From positions 62,001-126,000 of the forward strand of contig CAWHYL010000005.1 of the NCBI GenBank assembly GCA_963833655.1: 64,000 bases of DNA, given 5' to 3'. A program made the translations under genes and the position numbers. The DNA is from 3-1-20CM-4-69-9 sp963833655. Lineage in GTDB: Bacteria > Actinomycetota > Thermoleophilia > Gaiellales > Gaiellaceae. Under the pieces are notes generated by a model that worked only from the letters and a program-made list of their open reading frames with translations, did no database searches and was not told the origin of the DNA. This document shows positions 37,689-48,153 of the stretch, piece after piece; the stretch's first letter is position 1; each line of letters begins with the position of its first letter.

Positions 37689-39603
37689 GTGGGTCGACGT
37701 CGACGACGACGCTGAGCCCGGCTCGCCGCATCGCCGGCGCGGCCGCGCTCAACAGGCGTCCCGCCTGCGCGGCCATCCGCCGCGGCTGGTCGGTCTTCGC
37801 AACGAGCTGCGCGCGGAACTTTCCGCGGAGCCGCAGCAACGGCGCCGGCCCGAGCAGATCTCCGGCGAGCCCCGCCTTCAGCTCCGTCAGCGCCTGCAGC
37901 GGGGCGTCCGGCTCCGGGCCGGCGACGACGATCCGCACGAGGTGCTGGTACGGCGGATACCCGAGCGCCCGCCGCCGCTCGAGCTCGCCGGCGAGAAAGC
38001 GCGGCACGTCGTGGTTCGCCGCCAGCGCGATCGCCCGCGAGTCCGGCTGGAAGGTCTGCACGAGGACGCGTCCGGGCGCGTCGCGGCCGCTGCGGCCGGC
38101 GAGCTGCGTCAGCAGCTGGAAGGTGCGCTCCTCCGCGCGGAAGTCGGGCAGCCCCAGGCCGGTGTCGGCGTCGACGACGGCCGCGAGCGCAACGCCCGGG
38201 AAGTGGTGGCCCTTCGACACCATCTGCGTGCCGACGAGCACGACGCGGTCGCCTTCCGCGAACCGCCGCAGCGCGGCCGCCAGCGCGCCGGGACGCTCCA
38301 CGGTGTCCGCGTCGAGCCGGATCCGGTCGAGCTCAGGGAGCTTCGCCTCGAGCTCGCGCTCCAGCCGTTGCGTGCCGGCACCGAGCCGCGCGAGCTCGGT
38401 CGAGCCGCAGACGAGACATGTGTCCGGCTCCGGCTCGGTGTGCCCGCAGTGGTGACAGCGCAGGTGCCGGTCGGCGTGCAGCACGAGCGCGACGTCGCAG
38501 TTCTCGCAGCGCAGCGTCGTCCCACACGCGCGACAGTGCAGCGCCGGCGCGACGCCACGTCGGTTCAGGAGGAGGATCGCCTTGCCGCCGCCGTCGGCGA
38601 TCGCGCCGAGCTCGGCGAGCAGCGGCGCCGACAGCGGATAGCCGGCCTCGCGCCGAAGGTCGACGACGCGGACCGGCGGCAGCGGCCCCCCGAGGCGCCC
38701 GCCGAGCTCGAGGCGCTCGAGGCTGCCCCACGTCTCGGGCCGAGGCGTCGCGCTGCCGAACACCGCGACGGCGCCTTCCAGCGCCGCGCGCTTCGCGGCG
38801 ACGGTGCGCGCGTCGTAGCGCGGGTCGGACTCCTGCTTGTAGGACGCGTCGTGCTCCTCGTCGACGCAGATGACGCCGAGCCGCACGACGGGCGCGAACA
38901 CTGCCGAGCGGGCGCCGAGCACGATCGGAGCGTCGCCGCGCGCGATCCGCGCGCGCTCGTCGCGCCGCTCCGCTTCCGTCAGCGCCGAGTGCAGCACGGC
39001 GATGCGTTCGCCGAAGCGCGCGCGGAAGCGGCCGAGAGCCTGTGGCGTCAGCGCGATCTCGGGCACGAGCACGATTGCGCCGCGCCCGCGCGCGAGCGCT
39101 TCCGCGCAGGCCTGGAGATAGACCTCCGTCTTGCCGCTGCCCGTCGCGCCGTAGAGCAGGAAGTTCGCGCTCGCCCCGGCGTCGAGCTTTTCCACGATGC
39201 GCGCCAGCGCCGCCCGCTGCGTTCCGCTGAGGGACGCCGGCTCGGCCTCGCCCGCGAGCGCGTCACGCTCCGCCGGCTGCGCGCGCTCGCCTCGTGGCTT
39301 GCGCTGCACCGGCGCGACGAGTGCGAGCGCCCGCCCCGGCGTCGAACCGTAGTAGTCGGCAACCCACAGCGCCAGTGCGACGAGCGCGCGCGGCAGCTCC
39401 TCGACGACGCGCTCGACCGGCGCCGCCGTGACGCCGTCGGGAGGCGAGACACCCACTTCCGTCACGACTCCGCGCCGCTTCGCGTTGCCGAAGCGGACCT
39501 CGACCACGGCGCCGGGCTCGACCTCGTCCGGCACCTCGTACGTGAACTCGCGCGCGAGAGCGCGCGTGGTGACGAGCGGGTAGACGGACGCGTAGCGGCT
39601 CAA
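37678..39603 (-). CDS. priA: Primosomal protein N' (PriA helicase)
   Basis: PriA restarts stalled replication forks. The 641-residue protein has an N-terminal 3'-DNA-binding domain (YPLVTTRALAREFTYEVP), Walker A YGATGSGKTEVYL near 175, DEEH box VDEEHDASYKQ near 260, and a zinc-binding insert with CRACG, CENCD, CHHCG and CLVCG near 375-420. It is shorter than E. coli PriA (732). TTG 39603 is supported by a TACGCT box 7 nt upstream and by the lack of other starts; the mRNA is probably leaderless. Confidence 0.93.
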   Translation of the reverse strand: MSRYASVYPLVTTRALAREFTYEVPDEVEPGAVVEVRFGNAKRRGVVTEVGVSPPDGVTAAPVERVVEELPRALVALALWVADYYGSTPGRALALVAPVQRKPRGERAQPAERDALAGEAEPASLSGTQRAALARIVEKLDAGASANFLLYGATGSGKTEVYLQACAEALARGRGAIVLVPEIALTPQALGRFRARFGERIAVLHSALTEAERRDERARIARGDAPIVLGARSAVFAPVVRLGVICVDEEHDASYKQESDPRYDARTVAAKRAALEGAVAVFGSATPRPETWGSLERLELGGRLGGPLPPVRVVDLRREAGYPLSAPLLAELGAIADGGGKAILLLNRRGVAPALHCRACGTTLRCENCDVALVLHADRHLRCHHCGHTEPEPDTCLVCGSTELARLGAGTQRLERELEAKLPELDRIRLDADTVERPGALAAALRRFAEGDRVVLVGTQMVSKGHHFPGVALAAVVDADTGLGLPDFRAEERTFQLLTQLAGRSGRDAPGRVLVQTFQPDSRAIALAANHDVPRFLAGELERRRALGYPPYQHLVRIVVAGPEPDAPLQALTELKAGLAGDLLGPAPLLRLRGKFRAQLVAKTDQPRRMAAQAGRLLSAAAPAMRRAGLSVVVDVDPQGF

Positions 39604-39610
39604 GACGACC

Positions 39611-39616
39611 AGCGTA
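39611..39616 (-). promoter_or_regulatory. -10-like box TACGCT of priA
   Basis: Lies 7 nt before the priA TTG start, on the minus strand. Its TA (39615-39616) is shared with the opposing TAGAGT box. Confidence 0.5.
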
Positions 39617-39620
39617 GAGT
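39615..39620 (+). promoter_or_regulatory. -10-like box TAGAGT of the ATPase-cyclase gene
   Basis: Lies exactly 6 nt before GTG 39627. The 23-bp spacer between the two divergent start codons consists of two overlapping -10 boxes and their discriminators. Confidence 0.5.
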
Positions 39621-39626
39621 GGCCCT

Positions 39627-42600
39627 GTGACGCACGTGGTCGCGAGCGCGCTCTGTCCAAGGCTGATCGGGCGGGGCGACCAGCTGTTCGTGCTCGAGGA
39701 TGCGCTGCTCGCAGCGCACCGCGGTGAGACCCGAGCGGTCGCTGTCGGCGGCGAGGCGGGGATGGGAAAGACGAGGCTCGCGCGCGAGCTTGCCGAACGA
39801 GGGGAACGGCTGGGGTGCGAGGTGCTGTGGGGGACGTGCAGCGAGGCAGAGCTCCCACTGCCGTATCTGCCGTTCGTGGAGGCGCTGGGCAACTACCTTT
39901 CTCGAACCGACGTCGTCGCGGTCGCAGCGTCGCTCGGGACCGCGGGCCGCGAGCTCGGGCAGCTGTTTCCGCAGCTTGCCCCGCACGACGCCGGACCACT
40001 CGGAGATCCGACGCAGGCGAAGCTCCGCCTGTTCGAGGCTGTCGTCGCGCTGCTCGACCTTGCAGCTCGCGACCGCGGTCTGCTGCTCGTCGTCGACGAC
40101 GTCCACTGGGCGGACTCGGCGACGCGCGAGCTGCTCGACCATCTCGTCCGCCGGCTCACGACGACGCGTGCGCTGCTGGTCATGACGTATCGCAGCGACG
40201 AGCTCGACCGGCGGCATCCGCTGGCACCGCTCCTGCAAACGTGGCGCCGGTCCGGGGCCGTCGAGCTGGTGGCACTGTCGCCGCTCGAGGAGCGCGACAC
40301 GCTCGCGATGCTCGCCGCGATTCTCGACGACGAGACGCTTGCGCGCCAATACCGCGACGTGCTGCACGTGCGCGCGGAGGGCAACCCGTTCGTGCTCGAG
40401 GAGATGCTGAAGGAGGCGCTCGAACGAGGCGAGCCCGTCGAGAGCCTGCGCATCCCGGAGACAGTGCGCGACACCATTCTCCTGCGCTTCGGCCGGCTCG
40501 ACTCCGAAGCCGGACGCGTTCTCGAGGCCGCCGCCGTCCTCGGTAGAACGTTCGACTATTCGACGCTCGTCGCCGTCAGCGGCGCGGACGAGGACGCGGT
40601 GCAGAGAACGCTCGAGCTCGCAATCGCCCAGCAACTCCTCGAGCCGGCGAACGGTGGGCGGGCTGCGTATCGATGGCGTCACGCCCTCACGCAGGAGGCC
40701 GTCGCCGACGAGATCGTGCTGCCGCGACGCCAGCAGATCCACGGCGCCGCGGCGGACACGCTCCGCGCCGCCGGCGCGGATGCCATGACCGTCGCACGTC
40801 ATCTGCTCGGCGCCGGCCGCTTCGAAGAAGCCGTCCCCGCGTGCCTGTCCGCGGCCGACGAAGCCGAGGCGTCCCTGGCGTTCAGCGAGGCGCTCGAGCT
40901 GCTCGAGCGCGCCCTCCCGCACATCCACGAGCCCCTCGTGCGCAGCCGCGTCCTCGCCCGCATGGGGCGACTCGTGTGGATGGCGGGCCGGCCGCGCGCG
41001 GCGGAGCCGCTGTTGGACGAAGGCTGCGCGGGGCTGGACGCGGCCGGCGAGGAGGCGGAAGCCGCGCGCTACCTCCTGCTGCTCGGACGCTGCCAGTGGG
41101 AACAGAGCCGTCCGGCCGAGGCGAGAGCGACGTTCGAGCGAGCGCTGCTCGAGCTCGAGCGCCACGGCCCCTCCGCCGATCTCGCCCTCGCCTATCTGCG
41201 GCTGTCCGGGGTGCACAAGTTCCAGCACGAGCAGGCCGCCGCGATCGACGCGGGTCGCAAAGGAGTCGCGGTCGCGCGCGCCGCAGGTGCGGACTTCGAG
41301 CGCATCTGGGCTAACTCCTGGCTCGCGTTCGCATTGTTCGACACCGGCCACGCAGCAGAGGCGCTCGCGATGCTCGACGAGTGTTTCGAGGAGGCGATCG
41401 CCCGCGGCTACGTGTTCATCGCGCAGAACGTCGCGTACAACGAGGCGTTCACGCGGCTTCACACGCTGCTTCCCGGAATCGCGACCCGGCTCGATGCGCT
41501 CGCCGACGAGCCCGGGCCTCCCGTCATCACGGACATGGTGGGAATCGCCAGGAGCTGGGGTCGACGCGCGGCCGGCGAGATCGAAGAGGCATTGACCGCG
41601 ATCGAGACGGCCGCTGCCACGACTCCTCCGGCCGCGAGCGAGAAGGTGTGGTGGCGAACGAACGTCGAGCGCGCCGAGGTTCTGCTCGAGCTCGGGCGTG
41701 CAGACGAGGCGGCCGCCATGCTGCCTCCGCTCTCCGAGCGCGCGGAGCTCCAGGACGTCGTCTACGACGCTGCGGCACAGATACGCGTTCGCCTCGCGCG
41801 GGGCGAGGTCGACGAAGCGGTCGCCGTCGCCCGTGACATCGCCCTGCACGGAGCGAGCTTCGCGCCCTACTTCGATGTGGTCGCAGTTGCCGTCGAAGCA
41901 CTGGTCGCACGTGGGCTTCTCGCCGAAGCGCAGGCGCTCGTCGACGCGGCCCAGGCGGGTGCGCTCGACGTCGGCACCGCCTTTCTCGACGAGGCGCAGG
42001 CGCGGATCTTCGTCGCGGGTGGGAACACCGAACGTGCGCGGCCGCTGCTCGAGTCGGTGGTGGCGGAGGCGGCAGAGCGTCGCTTCCGGCTTGTCGAATG
42101 GCGCGCGCGGCTGCTGCTCGCGGAGACGCTCGGGCCGGGCGACGCGGAGGGGATCGTGCACGAGGTCGCCACCGCGGCGCACGCGTCCGGCGCAGCCCGC
42201 ATCGTCGAGGAGGCGCGCGCGGTCGCAGAGCGACGCGGTCTCACCGTTCCCGAGCCGGCACCAGCGGGCTCAGGCGGAGAGCCGGAGATCGTCGCGGGCG
42301 GTGAGCGGGTCGTCACCTCGATGTTCGCCGACGTTCGCAACTACACGCAGATCGCCGCGACGTCGCCGCCGGCCGATCTCGCCGCACGCGTCGAGTCGCT
42401 GCATCGGTGGGCGACTGCCGAGGTCGCCCGCCATCACGGCTTCGTCGACAAGTTCGCCGGCGACGCCGTGATGGCCACGTTCAACGCGACGGGCACTCGC
42501 CTCGACCATGCGACCCAGGCGGTGGAAGCGGCGCTCGCGCTCGCCGGCAAGGCGGTCATGCTCGAGCTGGGCGTCGGGATCGGGATCGCCGTCGGGCCCG

Positions 42601-42839
42601 CCGTCGTCTCGCGGACGGTCGCCGACGGAAACGTTTCGGTCCTCGGCGGGACGACGAACCTGGCTGCTCGCTTGCAGACCGCCGCGGCTGCCGGGGAGAT
42701 CGTCCTCAGCGAGGATGCTCACAAGCGCGTTGCGAGCTGGCTTGCCGACCGCGGCCTCGAAGCGGTCCCGCAGTCACTCGAGCTGAAGGGTTTCGACGAG
42801 CCGCAACCCGTGTGGCGACTTCGCCAGGTGATCCCGTGA
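39627..42839 (+). CDS. AAA/STAND ATPase - TPR - C-terminal class III cyclase protein
   Basis: A 1070-residue protein. The N-terminal STAND ATPase has Walker A GGEAGMGKT at 41-49 and Walker B LLLVVDDVHWAD near 150-161. A long helical-repeat region (about 380-860) follows. The C-terminal class III cyclase domain (about 890-1070) has metal Asp D902 (MFADVRNYTQ), D946 (AGDAVMATFN) and the NLAARL transition-state Asn/Arg. The domain order is the reverse of the protein at 2769. The start is GTG 39627 with a TAGAGT box 6 nt upstream and no Shine-Dalgarno. Coupled to a methyltransferase by GTGA. Confidence 0.85.
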   Translation: MTHVVASALCPRLIGRGDQLFVLEDALLAAHRGETRAVAVGGEAGMGKTRLARELAERGERLGCEVLWGTCSEAELPLPYLPFVEALGNYLSRTDVVAVAASLGTAGRELGQLFPQLAPHDAGPLGDPTQAKLRLFEAVVALLDLAARDRGLLLVVDDVHWADSATRELLDHLVRRLTTTRALLVMTYRSDELDRRHPLAPLLQTWRRSGAVELVALSPLEERDTLAMLAAILDDETLARQYRDVLHVRAEGNPFVLEEMLKEALERGEPVESLRIPETVRDTILLRFGRLDSEAGRVLEAAAVLGRTFDYSTLVAVSGADEDAVQRTLELAIAQQLLEPANGGRAAYRWRHALTQEAVADEIVLPRRQQIHGAAADTLRAAGADAMTVARHLLGAGRFEEAVPACLSAADEAEASLAFSEALELLERALPHIHEPLVRSRVLARMGRLVWMAGRPRAAEPLLDEGCAGLDAAGEEAEAARYLLLLGRCQWEQSRPAEARATFERALLELERHGPSADLALAYLRLSGVHKFQHEQAAAIDAGRKGVAVARAAGADFERIWANSWLAFALFDTGHAAEALAMLDECFEEAIARGYVFIAQNVAYNEAFTRLHTLLPGIATRLDALADEPGPPVITDMVGIARSWGRRAAGEIEEALTAIETAAATTPPAASEKVWWRTNVERAEVLLELGRADEAAAMLPPLSERAELQDVVYDAAAQIRVRLARGEVDEAVAVARDIALHGASFAPYFDVVAVAVEALVARGLLAEAQALVDAAQAGALDVGTAFLDEAQARIFVAGGNTERARPLLESVVAEAAERRFRLVEWRARLLLAETLGPGDAEGIVHEVATAAHASGAARIVEEARAVAERRGLTVPEPAPAGSGGEPEIVAGGERVVTSMFADVRNYTQIAATSPPADLAARVESLHRWATAEVARHHGFVDKFAGDAVMATFNATGTRLDHATQAVEAALALAGKAVMLELGVGIGIAVGPAVVSRTVADGNVSVLGGTTNLAARLQTAAAAGEIVLSEDAHKRVASWLADRGLEAVPQSLELKGFDEPQPVWRLRQVIP

Positions 42840-43429
42840 CGCAGTGGCACTGGGATCCCGAGACGTACCTGAAGAACATGCTCGCGGAGGTTCCGTCCTA
42901 CCCCGACCTGCAGGCCGAGACGGCGAAGGCGACGGCGGACGCGCCCGCGCACACGATCCTCGAGCTCGGGATCGGCACCGGTGAGACGGCGAAGCGTGTG
43001 CTCGCCGTGCATCCCGACGCGCGGCTGACGGCGATCGACTCGAGCCCGGAGATGGTCGAGCGCGCCCGTGCCGTCGTCCCGCAAGTCGATCTGAGGCTCG
43101 CTCGCCTCGAGGACCCCCTGCCCGACGGGCCGTTCGACCTCGTCGTCTCCGCCCTCGCCGTCCACCACCTGGACGGGCAGGGGAAGCAGGACCTCTTCCG
43201 CCGCGTCGCCGCCGTCCTCCCGCCCGGCGGCACGTTCGTGCTCGCCGACGTCGTCGTGCCCGAGGACGACGCCGACCTCGTCACGCCGATCGACGGCGTC
43301 CACGACCTGCCCGACCGCGTCGACGACCAGCTCCGGTGGCTGCGCGACGCCGGCCTCGACGCCGAGACCGTCTGGTCCTACAAAGACCTGGCCGTGCTGC
43401 GCGCTACGCGCCCGCCGCGACCAGGATGA
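42836..43429 (+). CDS. Class I SAM-dependent methyltransferase
   Basis: A 197-residue Rossmann methyltransferase: ILELGIGTGETAKRVL (motif I) near 39-54, LTAIDSSPEMVERAR near 64, and FDLVVSALAVHHLDGQGKQ near 98. It starts MTQWHWDPETYLKNML at GTG 42836, overlapping the cyclase stop (GTGA), so the two are translated together. The substrate is unknown; the short N-terminus suggests a small molecule. The last 26 bp overlap the convergent ZIP gene. Confidence 0.85.
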   Translation: MTQWHWDPETYLKNMLAEVPSYPDLQAETAKATADAPAHTILELGIGTGETAKRVLAVHPDARLTAIDSSPEMVERARAVVPQVDLRLARLEDPLPDGPFDLVVSALAVHHLDGQGKQDLFRRVAAVLPPGGTFVLADVVVPEDDADLVTPIDGVHDLPDRVDDQLRWLRDAGLDAETVWSYKDLAVLRATRPPRPG

Positions 43430-44237
43430 AGTCGGTCGCGAAGCCGAGGAACAGCCCGAGCAGGATTCCCCACGTGACGACCGGCTTCGACGCGAGCGCG
43501 CGGCCGACGTTCAGCAGCTCCATCACGACGTAGAGGATCGACCCCGCGGCGAGCGCGAAGAACAGGATCATCACGCTCTCGTTGACCCATGCCTGGCCGA
43601 TGACGGTGCCGATGAAGGTCGGCCCGCCGCCGATCAGCCCGAGCAGCGCGAGGAAGCCCCAGCTCGGGCGCTCGCGGTCGCCGGTCAGCGGCGCGCAGAT
43701 GCCGAGACCCTCCGTCGCGTTGTGCAGCCCGAACCCGATGATCAGGACGAGCGCGAGCGAGAGCTCGTTCGACGCCGACGCCTGGCCGATCGCGAGGCCC
43801 TCGGAGAAGTTGTGCAGGCCGATCCCGACGGCGATGAACGTCGCGAGCCAGCGCGCGGGCGACATGCCGGTGAAGTGGTGCTCCTGCTCGAACTCCGCCG
43901 TCGACGCGGCGCCGGGGCCGAGGAACGCCTTGCGCCGCCGCCGCTTCATCCACAGGTCGTAGTAGACGAGACTCATCAGCCCGACGGCGAAGCCGCCGAG
44001 CAGCAGGAACGACCGCCAGATGAAGGTGCCGTCGTGCCCGGCGGTGAGCGCGTTCTCGATCGGCTCGACCGCCTGGCTGAGCACGTCCCAGAACAGGAAG
44101 AGCAGGACGCCGGTCGCGACCGCGGCGAGGAAGGCCTTCGTCGCCGCGCTGACGTTCTGCATCCGGCCGATCGGCAGACCGAGGAAAATCGTCGCGCCGG
44201 CGATCGCGCCCAGCAGAAGCGTCTGGCCGGTGCTCAT
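43404..44237 (-). CDS. ZIP family metal transporter
   Basis: A 277-residue divalent-metal permease with about eight membrane helices. The metal-site motifs are HNFSEGLAIG and HNATEGLGI in the central helices, and an intracellular variable loop has basic (KRRRRKAF) and histidine (EHHFTG) elements. The substrate may be Zn, Fe or Mn. ATG 44237 (MSTGQ) is preferred to an upstream in-frame TTG because the operator covers that position. Its promoter and start codon lie in the DtxR-type palindrome, so it is probably repressed by the neighbour at 44275. Confidence 0.92.
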   Translation of the reverse strand: MSTGQTLLLGAIAGATIFLGLPIGRMQNVSAATKAFLAAVATGVLLFLFWDVLSQAVEPIENALTAGHDGTFIWRSFLLLGGFAVGLMSLVYYDLWMKRRRRKAFLGPGAASTAEFEQEHHFTGMSPARWLATFIAVGIGLHNFSEGLAIGQASASNELSLALVLIIGFGLHNATEGLGICAPLTGDRERPSWGFLALLGLIGGGPTFIGTVIGQAWVNESVMILFFALAAGSILYVVMELLNVGRALASKPVVTWGILLGLFLGFATDFILVAAGA

Positions 44238-44254
44238 GTAAGGCAAACCTTACA
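44237..44254. promoter_or_regulatory. DtxR/MntR-type operator TGTAAGG-CAAA-CCTTACA
   Basis: A perfect 7+4+7 palindrome of 18 bp in the 37-bp gap between the ZIP and DtxR-family genes. It overlaps the first base of the ZIP start codon and a minus-strand TAAGGT box 9 nt before that start. The AGGCAAACCT core is the kind of sequence bound by DtxR/MntR/IdeR proteins. It lies 20 bp before the regulator's ATG, so autoregulation is likely. Confidence 0.8.
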
Positions 44255-44257
44255 GGC

Positions 44258-44263
44258 TAGGAT
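44258..44263 (+). promoter_or_regulatory. -10-like box TAGGAT of the DtxR-family regulator
   Basis: Lies 11 nt before ATG 44275 and 3 bp after the operator, so a repressor on the palindrome would block this promoter. Confidence 0.4.
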
Positions 44264-44274
44264 CCCTGAGGCTG

Positions 44275-44958
44275 ATGGCTCAGGGCCACTCGATCGACGA
44301 GTATCTGGAGACGATCTACTTCCTCGCCTTCCCGATCGGGGAGTACCCGGTCGCGGGCGGCTCGTCGCCGACGCTGGCCTCGCGCGTCGCCGAGATGCTC
44401 GGCGTCTCGCGCGCCTCGGCGGGCGAGATGCTGAAGCGGCTCGAGCGCGAAGGGCTGATCGAGCGCGGCGAGCACAAGGAAGCGCTGCTGACGCCGGCCG
44501 GGCGTGAACGTGCAGAGCGCGTCGTCCGCAAGCACCGCATCATCGAGCGGCTGCTGACGGACTTCATGGGCTACACCGCGGCGGAAGCGCACGTCCATGC
44601 AGACGAGCTCGGGGACACGTTCACGGAGGACATGGTCGAGCGGATCGACGAGCGGCTCGGCCATCCCGACCGCTGTCCGCACGGCTGGCCCGTCGATCCC
44701 GGGTTCGAGCAGGAGGAGAACCAGGAGCTCGCGCCGCTCGCCGAGCTCGCGCCCGGCTCGCGCGCGACGATCGTCCGTCTCGCCGAGCACGACGGCGACC
44801 TGCTCCACTGGTTCTACGACGAAGGGCTCGTCCCGGGCCGCGAGATCGAGGTGCGCGAAGCCCAGCCCGCCGCCGGCCAGATGACCGTGCGGCTCAACGG
44901 CGGCGACCGCGCGATCGGCGAGAAGGCCGCGGCCGGCCTCTTCGTCAAGCCCGCCTAG
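44275..44958 (+). CDS. DtxR/MntR-family metal-dependent repressor
   Basis: A 227-residue regulator. The winged helix spans about 1-75 (EYLETIYFLA, VAEMLGVSRASAGEMLKRLE), the dimerisation/metal domain about 76-145 (AHVHADELGDTF, HPDRCPHGWPVDP with Cys and His ligands as in IdeR), and a C-terminal SH3/FeoA-like domain from ~150. It likely senses Mn, Fe or Zn. Divergence from a ZIP transporter across a perfect palindrome makes that gene its probable target. Confidence 0.93.
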   Translation: MAQGHSIDEYLETIYFLAFPIGEYPVAGGSSPTLASRVAEMLGVSRASAGEMLKRLEREGLIERGEHKEALLTPAGRERAERVVRKHRIIERLLTDFMGYTAAEAHVHADELGDTFTEDMVERIDERLGHPDRCPHGWPVDPGFEQEENQELAPLAELAPGSRATIVRLAEHDGDLLHWFYDEGLVPGREIEVREAQPAAGQMTVRLNGGDRAIGEKAAAGLFVKPA

Positions 44959-46869
44959 AACCCGGCCGATACAGGCTGCATGACCGCTGCGGCCGAAGCC
45001 GTTGCCCTGCCACGCGCCGTCACGCGGACCTTCGCGCTGCCGCTGCTGTTCGTCACCGCGACCGTCTACCACTTCCTGCAGTCGCGCGGGCACGCGACGC
45101 TGACGGTCTTCAACGACGAGCTCCTCTACACGAAGCTGTCGCAGTCGCTCGCGGCCGGGCACGGGCTGTCGATTCGGGGCCAGCACTTCTACTTCCCGTC
45201 GCCGCTGGCGCCGCTCGTGCAGGCGCCGGTCTGGCTGCTGCACTCGATGCCGCAGGCGTACGCCGCGGCGAAGCTGTTGAACGCCGCGGTGATGTCGGCG
45301 GCGGTCTTCCCGGCGTACTGGCTCGCGCGGAGAGTCGTCCAGCCGACGTACGCGCTCGTCACCGCGGCCGCGACGGTCGCGACGCCGGCGATGGTCTACC
45401 ACGGCTACCTCATGTCCGAGGCGCTCGCGTATCCGGTCTTTCTCTGCGCCGTCGTCGTGATCGTGCGCGGCGTCGAGCGGCCGTCGCTCGCGGTGCCGGT
45501 CGTCTGCGTGCTCGCGATCGCGACGCGCGCGCAGTTCCTCGTGCTTCCGCTCGCGTACCTCGCGGCCGTTGCCGTTTGCGAACGTGGCCGCTACCGCCGC
45601 CATCTGGTGCCAGTCACGATTACGAGTCTGTGCCTCGGTGCGCTCGTAGGTGTGCCGGGGGTGCTCGGCCAGTACGGGGAGGCGACGCACATCGGGCACG
45701 CTCCCGGCGCAGTCGCGCACTGGGCCTTGACGACCGGCTCGCTGATGCCGTTCGCGCTCGGGCTCGCGATCGTTCCCGGCGCAGTGTTCGGCTTCGCCGT
45801 CTTGTGGCGGAAGCCGATCGGGATCGTGTCGATTGCGTGCACGGGGCTCTTCCTCGGACAGGCGGCGCTGATCGCCGCGGGCGAAGCGCACCGGCCGCTC
45901 GAGCGCTACGTCTTCTACGTCACGCCGCTCGTCTTCCTCGCGTTCTTCGCGTACGTCGAGCGGGGTGCGCCGTGGCGGCGCGCATACACGCTGTTCACGA
46001 TCGCCGGCGCGATCGGGCTCTCGCTCGTGTCGTTCCCCGGCCTGACCGGCACCGCCGGGTTCTTCTTCGACTCGTTCACGCTGACGGGCTTTGCACGCGC
46101 CTCCTTCTACCTCGGGCTCACGAACGCGTCGCTGCTCTACGCGCTCGCCCCGCTCGCCCTCGGAGCGCTCGCGCTGGCCGTGCTTCGGATCCCCCTCGTC
46201 CTCGCGACCGTCGCGATCGCAGCCATGTTGGCGACCGGGATCGGCGTGTACGCGACGGACCGCCTTGCGACCGGTTTCGCCGCCCGCACGTTCAACGCCG
46301 AGCCGGCCGATTGGCTCGACCGCTCGGGTCTCGGCGCCGCGACGTACCTCGTCCTGCCGCAGTCCGACTTCTTCGTCGGGACCGGGCTCGAGAGCTGGAA
46401 CCGCGACGTCCGCCATGTCGCCGTCCTGCAGACGGAGCCGCCGGATCCCTTCCCGAGCACCGTCGCGCGCATCACCCGCGACGGCAGCCTCGAGCTCGGC
46501 CGGCCGGCACGGATCGTCGTCGCCAACATCGCCGGCAGCGCGATCGGCCTCGACGGGACGATCGTCGCGCATCCGCGCAAGGACCTCGTCGCCTACCGCG
46601 TGCCGGCGCACCCGCACGTGCGCTGGCTGGCGGACGGTCTCGCGCCCGACCGCTGGACCGGGACGAAGCTCCGCTATCAGGCATGGCCGGTGCGGCCGGG
46701 TCGCTACGAGCTGACGCTGACGGTCCCACGCGGCGAGCAGCCGCGTCGCGTGTGGATCGGCAGGCGCACGTTCGTCGTCGCCGGTGCCAGGCACGTGGAC
46801 GTGGCCACAAAGGGCGGCCCGCTCGTCCTGCAGGTCAAGGTGCCGAACGCGCCGCTCGGCGCCCGCGCG

Positions 46870-48138
<1,269 letters not shown>

Positions 48139-48146
48139 GGGCGCGG

Positions 48147-48152
48147 AGGTTA
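48147..48152 (-). promoter_or_regulatory. -10-like box TAACCT of metK
   Basis: Minus-strand TAACCT 8 nt before ATG 48138, just beyond the DUF3352 stop. Confidence 0.4.
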
Positions 48153-48153
48153 C

